Source: CAYXUW01 sp964468375 (GTDB taxonomy: Bacteria; Planctomycetota; Phycisphaerae; Sedimentisphaerales; Anaerobacaceae). Taken from it: DNA of 10,373 nucleotides. The stretch lies in contig CAYXUW010000083.1 of assembly GCA_964468375.1 (NCBI GenBank), positions 1-10,373 of the forward strand, given 5' to 3'. Shown here piece after piece: positions 1 to 5,639 of this stretch. Each line of letters opens with the position of its first letter. The first letter of the stretch is position 1. A program made the position numbers and the translations under genes. The notes under the pieces are model-generated. The model had not been told where the DNA came from and made no database searches. It was given only the letters and a program-made list of their open reading frames with translations.

Positions 1-1
1 A

Positions 2-1144
2 CTTATGATTGCAGGTATAGTTCTGTTCTTCACCGGTGACATTAGCAGAGCGATTACGATACTTATTATTTCCTGTCCCTGTGCGTTGATTTTAGCAACA
101 CCGACGGCAATGGTTGCAGCAATTTCGGCTTCGGCAAGACTCGGAATCCTTATAAAAAATGTCGCCGACCTCGAGATTGCAGGCAAGATGACCGCGATGA
201 TTTTTGACAAAACCGGAACGGTAACGACAGGGCGGCTGTACGTTACAAAACTAACGCCTGCCGAAGGCGTTGAGCCGGCCGAGCTGCTTGCAGATTCCGC
301 TGCTGCCGAACAGATGAGCAAGCACCCAGCAGCGAGAGCACTTCAGGAAGTGGCAAAAGAAGCAAACCTTACACTGCCCGCAACAGACAATTTCAAAGAG
401 ACCCCCGGCAAAGGCGTAACCGCATTGGTTAGCTCCGCAAAAATCATTGTTGGCAGAGATACTTTCCTTAAAGAAAACAACATCGATATTAACAATGTTC
501 CCGACCCTGCTCTTCACGAAGAGCAGGGGTTTAGCACGTTGTATGTGGCAAAGAATTCCAGGTGTATTGGCTGGATCGGCCTGCAGGACAAAACCAGACC
601 GCAGGCCAGGCACGCCGTAACCGAATTGCTCGGCCTCGGCATAAAAAGAATAACTATGCTCACCGGAGACAGGGATGAAGTTGCCAACCGTGTCGCCGCC
701 GAGTTGGGCTGCACCGATTTCAAAGCAAAGTGCCTGCCGCATGACAAACTCTCGATTGTCGAGCAAATTAAAGCCGACGGGCACACTGTCGCCGTCGTAG
801 GCGACGGCATAAATGATGCACCCGCTTTGGCGGCAGGTGATCTTGGTGTGGCTATGGGAGCGGCGGGAAGCGATGTTGCCATAAATTCCGCTTCCATTGC
901 ACTTATGAGTAACGACCTGAAACGGCTGCCTTTCCTCGTTCGGCTTTCGCGAAAAACCAGAGGTGTTATCAATCAAAATCTTGGCTTCGGGGTTCTTTTT
1001 ATCATTCTCGGTATTGTTGCCGGTGCCGCCGCATGGCTGCCGACCATTTATGCCGCCGTTCTGCATTTCGTCGGTTCGTTGATTGTTGTTTTCAATAGTG
1101 CGCGGCTTGTCCGGTATGGTGAAGAGCTCGGCCATGAGTCGTAA
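2..1144 (+). CDS. Heavy-metal P1B-type ATPase, C-terminal part (5' truncated)
   Basis: ATP-driven transition-metal pump of the inner membrane; only the last ~380 residues are present and the frame is open at the left edge, so the true start lies outside. Residues are numbered from the Met at base 5, which is not claimed as the start. The membrane metal-binding motif CPC is at 24-26, followed by GILIK. The P-domain phosphorylation motif DKTGT is at 68-72, the P1B-specific HP dipeptide of the nucleotide domain at 107-108, TGD at 220-222 and the hinge GDGINDAPAL at 266-275. Two final membrane helices lie at about 325-345 and 348-366. CPC plus HP marks the P1B class (family knowledge). Metal choice is unclear: the last helix has H354-F-V-G-S where Zn/Cd pumps carry an Asp and Co-type pumps carry HEG(G/S)T. 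All catalytic motifs are intact. The stop is 47 bases before the ABC ATPase gene. Class confidence is high; substrate is unassigned. Confidence 0.93.
   Translation, partial: LMIAGIVLFFTGDISRAITILIISCPCALILATPTAMVAAISASARLGILIKNVADLEIAGKMTAMIFDKTGTVTTGRLYVTKLTPAEGVEPAELLADSAAAEQMSKHPAARALQEVAKEANLTLPATDNFKETPGKGVTALVSSAKIIVGRDTFLKENNIDINNVPDPALHEEQGFSTLYVAKNSRCIGWIGLQDKTRPQARHAVTELLGLGIKRITMLTGDRDEVANRVAAELGCTDFKAKCLPHDKLSIVEQIKADGHTVAVVGDGINDAPALAAGDLGVAMGAAGSDVAINSASIALMSNDLKRLPFLVRLSRKTRGVINQNLGFGVLFIILGIVAGAAAWLPTIYAAVLHFVGSLIVVFNSARLVRYGEELGHES
505..528. repeat. Perfect 11-bp inverted repeat inside the P-type ATPase gene
   Basis: The left arm CCCTGCTCTTC (505-515) and right arm GAAGAGCAGGG (518-528) are exact reverse complements separated by two bases (AC). 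In RNA this would make a stem of about 10 bp with a four-base loop. It lies in the nucleotide-binding domain coding region and encodes part of PALHEEQGF. No T-run follows, so it does not look like an intrinsic terminator. It could be a chance product of coding constraint, an mRNA structure or a protein-binding site. Confidence 0.7.
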
Positions 1145-1191
1145 TACTAATGTGTCAAATGCATTTCATTTAAAACGTAAAGCAGGAAATT

Positions 1192-2421
1192 ATGGAATAT
1201 GCTGTTGAAATTTTTTCTCTGACCAAAATTTTCTCCGATTGGTGGGGGCGGGATAAAGTTTACGCCGTTGATGACCTGAATTTGCAAATTCGGTATAACG
1301 AAGTTTTCGGCCTTTTAGGCCCCAACGGCTCCGGCAAAACAACAACAATTAAAATCCTGCTCGGCCTGCTCTACCCGACAAAGGGCAAAACGCTTTGTCT
1401 CGGTGGAAATGCGTCCGACCCTAAAATCAACTCCCGTATAGGATTTATGCCCGAAGAGTCCTACCTTTACAAATACCTGAATGCACGTGAGACACTGGAT
1501 TTCTATGGCAGGTTATTTGGTCTGCCTGCTAAAGTGCGGAAGATACGAATAGAAGCGCTGCTCGATATGGTTGGGTTAAAAGCGGTTGCAAACAGACCCG
1601 TCGGAGTTTTCTCAAAGGGTATGGCGCGAAGAATCGCATTGGCACAGGCGCTCATAAACGACCCCGACTTGTTAATACTTGATGAGCCGACAACGGGACT
1701 CGACCCTATCGGAACAAGACAGATAAAGGATTTAATCCTGGAGCTTGCAAAACGCGGCAAAACAATTCTTCTTTGCAGCCATTTACTTGCCGATGTTGAA
1801 GATGTATGTGATAGAATTGCAATTCTCTACGGCGGCAAAATTCAGTCCGAAGGCGAAGTCAGAGAGCTTCTGCAGCAAACAGGCAAAAAGCAGATTACCA
1901 CCGACTCCATCAGCGATACCGCCGTCGAGAAAATAAAACGTATAATCCGGGCTGAACATGCCGAATTTGCTATCACCTCGCCGATGGATAAGCTTGAAAC
2001 TTTTTTCATTAAAACCATCGCAGCGGCTCAGGAGCTTTCCACTCCGACAAGCGGTGCCGTCAGCACAGCCAAGATCGGCCACTTTCTCGCGCCGGACGCC
2101 CGTGCCAAGAACATACTCGATAAACTTGTCTCCGCACCGGTGCAGGAAACGCCGTCAAAACCTCCTGCGACAAAGCAGGTTGCACCTGTTGAAACTGCCC
2201 AACCCGAACCCGACGAGGAGTTGCTCGGCAAGCTGACCAAACAGACAGAACCTGCCGAACCTAAACCCGTTGTTAAAACAAAACAAGTTGAACCTGAAGA
2301 ACCCAAGAAAAAGCAAACCGAAAAAAACATTTTAGAGCACCTGACAGACAACCCGCCAGAGCGAAAAACCGACACCGAAAAAACTGACGGATCACAGACA
2401 GGAGATTCCGGCGATGCGTAG
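1192..2421 (+). CDS. ABC transporter ATP-binding protein with repetitive C-terminal tail
   Basis: Cytoplasmic ATPase subunit of an ABC-2 type exporter or membrane-remodelling complex; the partner permease is the next gene. The nucleotide-binding domain spans about 1-230: Walker A GPNGSGKTT at 43-51, Q-loop region GFMPEE at 84-89 (Glu in place of Gln, as in many ABC-2 ATPases), signature FSKGM at 140-144 instead of LSGGQ, Walker B LLILDEP at 160-166, D-loop GLDP and switch His H197 in CSH. Residues about 235-282 form the usual post-NBD segment ending in SPMDKLETFFIKTI. Residues ~283-409 are Pro/Lys/Glu/Thr-rich, look disordered, and contain a 36-residue tandem repeat, making the protein about 100 residues longer than typical ~300-residue relatives. 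AGGA at 1184-1187 lies close upstream of the ATG. The stop overlaps the permease start by 8 bases, implying translational coupling. Substrate unknown. Confidence 0.93.
   Translation: MEYAVEIFSLTKIFSDWWGRDKVYAVDDLNLQIRYNEVFGLLGPNGSGKTTTIKILLGLLYPTKGKTLCLGGNASDPKINSRIGFMPEESYLYKYLNARETLDFYGRLFGLPAKVRKIRIEALLDMVGLKAVANRPVGVFSKGMARRIALAQALINDPDLLILDEPTTGLDPIGTRQIKDLILELAKRGKTILLCSHLLADVEDVCDRIAILYGGKIQSEGEVRELLQQTGKKQITTDSISDTAVEKIKRIIRAEHAEFAITSPMDKLETFFIKTIAAAQELSTPTSGAVSTAKIGHFLAPDARAKNILDKLVSAPVQETPSKPPATKQVAPVETAQPEPDEELLGKLTKQTEPAEPKPVVKTKQVEPEEPKKKQTEKNILEHLTDNPPERKTDTEKTDGSQTGDSGDA
2113..2328 (+). repeat. Two 108-bp tandem coding repeats (36 residues each) plus a partial third
   Basis: Within the tail of the ABC ATPase, residues 308-343 (bases 2113-2220) and 344-379 (2221-2328) align without gaps. 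Shared positions include (I/L)L-x-KL at the unit start, a Pro at position 14, and TKQV-x-P-x-E at positions 20-27. The DNA under the last block (2170-2193 versus 2278-2301) matches at 19 of 24 bases by eye. A third unit begins at 2329 with ILEHLT and decays before the stop. The motifs KNILDKL (306-312) and KNILEHL (378-384) sit two periods (72 residues) apart. This looks like an old internal duplication in a disordered region. Confidence 0.72.
2400..2405 (+). promoter_or_regulatory. Ribosome binding site of the ABC permease gene
   Basis: AGGAGA lies 8 bases before the ATG at 2414 and inside the 3' end of the ABC ATPase gene. It supports the overlapping start chosen for the permease and points to co-translation of the two subunits. 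Confidence 0.75.
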
Positions 2422-3793
2422 TATCTGGGCTGTTGCTATAAACACTCTTAGACAAGCCCTGAGGATGAAAGTCGCTGTTGCTTTTATAGTCCTTTTGGTT
2501 GTTCTGCTGCCTACTATGGGCGTCTCAATGACCGGTGACGGCACTCTCAAAGGCAAACTTCAAACTTTTGTAAGCTATGGACTCTCGCTGACAAGTCTTT
2601 TGCTTTGTTTGCTGACAATAGTGGTTTCGGTTTATTCTTTAACCAGTGATATCAAGCAAAAACAGATATATACCGTTGTTACTAAACCCATTCTCCGCTT
2701 TCAGTTTCTTTTAGGCAAACTGCTCGGCATAATATTATTAGGTGTGGTTCTGCTCTTCGTTTTCTCTGCTGTAATATATACCATTGTTATTTATATACCG
2801 AAGTTTCACAAAGCGGACCAGGCCGAACTTACACAAGTTGACAATGAGTTTTTCACCGCTCGAACGGGCTTGACACCTACCGAAGTCGATGTCACAAAAG
2901 AAGTCCTCGAAACTTATGATAGACTCGAGAAAAGCGGCCAGTTGCCTCCGGGAGTTCTTGCCAGCAGGAAGGCGCACGACAGTTACATTAATGCCCTTAC
3001 AAAGCAGATAGAGCTTAGTAAACAGGCCGCTGAGGCCGGTCACGAATTGATTTGGCAGTTCAATAACGTCGAACCTCTCGACCCTAATCAAAGTCTGTTT
3101 ATAAGATTCAAATACGATGTTTCGGTGAACCCGCCCGACTTGCAGATAATCGGCAGATGGTTTGCTGGTGATGACCGACAGTTTAAATACGGCACGGAAA
3201 TTAAAACACCAATTTACACCATTGACCGCAAAGACTTCATTCGCACTTTTCACGAAATAGAGGTACCTGCCGATGCCGTAGCGGACGACGGCTACCTGGC
3301 TGTCGGATTCCTCAATGCTCCCTTAAACAAGACTGTTGTAATCTTTCCGCCTGAAGATGGACTGGAAGTGTTGTATAAAGCTGACACTTTTAATGCAAAC
3401 TTCTTGAGAGCCGTTCTTTTGATTCTGTTCCGTTTAATTTTTCTTGCCTGTTTGGGGATACTGGCTTCGACGTTCCTTTCATTCCCCGTGGCCATACTGA
3501 TGTGTCTTACGGTTTTCTTTACCGGAACCATCAGCAGTTTTTGTTTGGAATCTTTTGAGTTTCTAAGCAAAGATTTAAGCGGCGTATACTCTTACACTAT
3601 TGGGCCAATCGTTCAGCTTTTACCACGGTTTGATAAGTTTAACCCTGCAAATTTTCTGACATCGGCGCGGTTGCTGAGCTGGTTTTTAATTGCTAAAGTG
3701 GCTGTTATTATGGTTTGTATTAAAGCCGGTTTGCTATGGCTGGCAGCTTTGCTTATTTTTAGTTATAAAGAAGTTGCAAAAGTTGTAGTTTAA
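2414..3793 (+). CDS. ABC-2 type permease with large extracytoplasmic domain
   Basis: Membrane subunit of the ABC complex encoded with the preceding ATPase. Hydrophobic segments lie at about 18-36, 53-76, 101-127, 331-355, 356-378 and 420-452, so six helices are likely. The first cytoplasmic loop carries SDIKQKQIYTVVTKP and LLGKLLG, matching the ABC-2 pattern in which a 'tkPvsR...llGK' loop precedes helix three. About 200 residues between helices three and four (128-330) form a hydrophilic domain predicted outside the membrane: a helical part (~155-210, EVLETYDRLEKSG and KQIELSKQAAEAG) and then a probable beta-rich part (~225-325). Ordinary ABC-2 permeases have only a short loop here. The ATG overlaps the ATPase stop by 8 bases behind a good ribosome site. 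Cargo is not evident: drug, lipid or polysaccharide export, or a gliding-type (GldA/F-like) role, are all possible. Confidence 0.88.
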   Translation: MRSIWAVAINTLRQALRMKVAVAFIVLLVVLLPTMGVSMTGDGTLKGKLQTFVSYGLSLTSLLLCLLTIVVSVYSLTSDIKQKQIYTVVTKPILRFQFLLGKLLGIILLGVVLLFVFSAVIYTIVIYIPKFHKADQAELTQVDNEFFTARTGLTPTEVDVTKEVLETYDRLEKSGQLPPGVLASRKAHDSYINALTKQIELSKQAAEAGHELIWQFNNVEPLDPNQSLFIRFKYDVSVNPPDLQIIGRWFAGDDRQFKYGTEIKTPIYTIDRKDFIRTFHEIEVPADAVADDGYLAVGFLNAPLNKTVVIFPPEDGLEVLYKADTFNANFLRAVLLILFRLIFLACLGILASTFLSFPVAILMCLTVFFTGTISSFCLESFEFLSKDLSGVYSYTIGPIVQLLPRFDKFNPANFLTSARLLSWFLIAKVAVIMVCIKAGLLWLAALLIFSYKEVAKVVV

Positions 3794-3815
3794 TACTTTG
3801 ATTCTTATTCTGCTT

Positions 3816-5588
3816 ATGCGTTTGCGAGACATAATAATTTGTTCTATTTGCGTTGTTCTTGCGATTTCTTTATTTGTCGTTGCCGGGATGCAGCTCGACT
3901 TCATAAATTCCCAGCGGCAGGAAATGAAATTGATAATCAACGAGCCCCTCGAAAATGCTCCACCCTCACTGGCGTTTGCAACTGTTGCTATGGGGGCTTT
4001 TCGCGGTCTGCTCGTCGATTTTTTATGGCTGCGGGCGGATAACCTGAAGGATAAGGGCGAATTCTTTGATGCGGAACAAATTGCGGAGTGGATAACCATC
4101 CTGCAGCCTCGTTTTGCTATGGTCTGGCAGTTCCACGCCTGGAATATGGCCTACAACATCTCGGCTGCCATACCCGCAACACAACCTCAGGAGCGATGGC
4201 GATGGGTCAAAAACGGCTATGAGCTGCTTCGTGACAAAGGAATTCCGCTTAATCCCAAGAGCATTCTGCTGTATCAGGAACTCTCTAATATATTTCAGCA
4301 CAAAATGGGCTTCGTCTCAGATGATGCACACAAATATTACAAGCTGCAGCTAGCGCTGGCGATGGAACCGCTGCTTGGTCCGGCGGACAATGAATACTTC
4401 AAGGCACTCGCCGAAGCACCAGCTGAATTGGAGCAAATTGTCGAAGACGCCGGTGTCGCCTCGCTGGTTAGCGCGTTAAAATCTGCCGATAAAGCATTCA
4501 AGAACGACGATGAATTTGTGAGCAACTATTTATCTCTGAGACAAAATCCTGCCAAGTTCAACGCCGAGGCCTTTAATGTAATAGATAGCTTCAGAGGCAC
4601 AGAGGCACTTCAAAAATTCGACATTTTCGCCAAAGCTTATTGCTTGAGAAACACCTGGAAGCTCGACCCCATTTTTATGCAGCGGTTAAATGAAACTTAT
4701 GGTCCCATTGATTGGGACGACCCCAATACACATTTACCTTTGGAATGGAGGCACCCCTGCACGCACGCAATCTATTGGGCTGTCAAAGGCCTGGAGGTGG
4801 CAGGGGGAGAAGAGTATTCTATGGTTGAGATTAATACCGACCGTATGGTAAGGAATAGTTTGCAGGCTCTTTTCCGCTACGGAAAAATATTTATCTATGA
4901 TGTTCCTGTCCAGACGTCTTCGGATTCACAAGCACCGCAGACGAAAACAGAAAAACAGATATTCCTGCGTCCTGATTTGAGAATGTTTGAGCCCTGCAAT
5001 GAAGCAGCGCTTAAAATAATCGAAAAATACGATTATCTCAAAGACATAAGGAAGAGCAGTCTCGAATCTTTAAAAGACGGCCACCGAAATATGCTCCAGA
5101 ATGCTGTCTTTTCATTTTATCAGGCGGGCAACATCCGACAAGCTGAAAAAATCTACAGACAATTACGGCAGTTGTATCCCGAAGACAGGTTTAAAGTGCC
5201 CTTGGTGGAATTTGTTCATAACCGGCTTCGTGAAGAGCTGCGAAACATCGGCCTGCATGACGCAGGCGAAATTATTCAAATGATGCTGATGGAGAGCTAC
5301 TTCAGGTATGCGATGCGCGATGATGACGAGGCGTTCGGCCGGGAAAAAATGGCGAAAGAGGTCCACGATTATTACCAGTCGAGATATCGGGACGAAAACA
5401 GAATCGACCTGCCTGATTTTAAGCTGTTGAGATATTTTGCACTCATCGATTTTCTCAACGATCCGCAGTATCCGCTTAATATGCGACGTAATTTACTTGG
5501 CCGAATAAAGGTCGAGAGACCCGAACTCGCCGAGCAGCTAAAGCAGCAGGAAGAAAAACTGCTCAAGGAATCTCAAGAATCAAAATGA
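3816..5588 (+). CDS. Membrane-anchored conserved protein of unknown function, TPR-like
   Basis: About 590 residues. One N-terminal hydrophobic helix (~6-24) after MRLRD suggests a signal anchor, with the rest outside the cytoplasmic membrane. A highly patterned region follows: RGLLVDFLWLRADNLKDKG (~63-81), then LQPRFAMVWQFHAWNMAYN (~96-114) and ERWRWVKNGYELLRDKG (~126-142). This looks like helical repeats and resembles uncharacterised proteins I recall from Planctomycetes and Verrucomicrobia. A TPR-like unit lies at ~428-456 (NAVFSFYQAGNIRQAEKIYRQL), and the C-terminus is a charged coiled coil (PELAEQLKQQEEKLLKES). No catalytic motif was recognised. Start: ATG at 3816 is preferred; an in-frame TTG at 3798 would add six hydrophobic residues, and neither has a clear ribosome site. 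The gene begins 22 bases after the permease stop, so it is probably co-transcribed and may act with the ABC complex. Confidence 0.82.
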   Translation: MRLRDIIICSICVVLAISLFVVAGMQLDFINSQRQEMKLIINEPLENAPPSLAFATVAMGAFRGLLVDFLWLRADNLKDKGEFFDAEQIAEWITILQPRFAMVWQFHAWNMAYNISAAIPATQPQERWRWVKNGYELLRDKGIPLNPKSILLYQELSNIFQHKMGFVSDDAHKYYKLQLALAMEPLLGPADNEYFKALAEAPAELEQIVEDAGVASLVSALKSADKAFKNDDEFVSNYLSLRQNPAKFNAEAFNVIDSFRGTEALQKFDIFAKAYCLRNTWKLDPIFMQRLNETYGPIDWDDPNTHLPLEWRHPCTHAIYWAVKGLEVAGGEEYSMVEINTDRMVRNSLQALFRYGKIFIYDVPVQTSSDSQAPQTKTEKQIFLRPDLRMFEPCNEAALKIIEKYDYLKDIRKSSLESLKDGHRNMLQNAVFSFYQAGNIRQAEKIYRQLRQLYPEDRFKVPLVEFVHNRLREELRNIGLHDAGEIIQMMLMESYFRYAMRDDDEAFGREKMAKEVHDYYQSRYRDENRIDLPDFKLLRYFALIDFLNDPQYPLNMRRNLLGRIKVERPELAEQLKQQEEKLLKESQESK

Positions 5589-5639
5589 CAAACAATTTCA
5601 TTTGTAATATGCAGATAACCCCTCAAACCGGCTCCAGTT

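Noticed and set aside
251..1135. Long antisense open frame (294 codons) opposite the P-type ATPase
   Set aside because: The sense strand encodes an intact, motif-complete ATPase; the antisense product has no recognisable domain and is best explained as a shadow frame.
1145..1191. Possible promoter between the P-type ATPase and the ABC ATPase
   Set aside because: AT-rich, but no recognisable -35/-10 spacing; the gap is too short to judge by eye.
2738..3253. Antisense open frame (171 codons) opposite the permease insert
   Set aside because: No family resemblance, no ribosome site noticed, and fully overlapped by a well-supported gene.
5251..5267. GCCTGC / GCAGGC hairpin with a five-base loop near the end of the anchored-protein gene
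   Set aside because: The arms are only 6 bp, it is inside the coding region and lacks a T-run, so it does not support a terminator.
1192..5588. Defence-system interpretation of the ABC/permease/TPR-like set or the helicase
   Set aside because: The ATPase is a transporter-type NBD with a matching permease, and the helicase is a standard PcrA/UvrD protein without nuclease or other effector domain; no mobile or defence neighbours are visible.
5589..5639. Possible promoter or terminator in the 51-base gap before the helicase gene
   Set aside because: There is only a weak 5-bp inverted repeat (ACAAA/TTTGT) with no T-tract, and no convincing -35/-10 pair was found.
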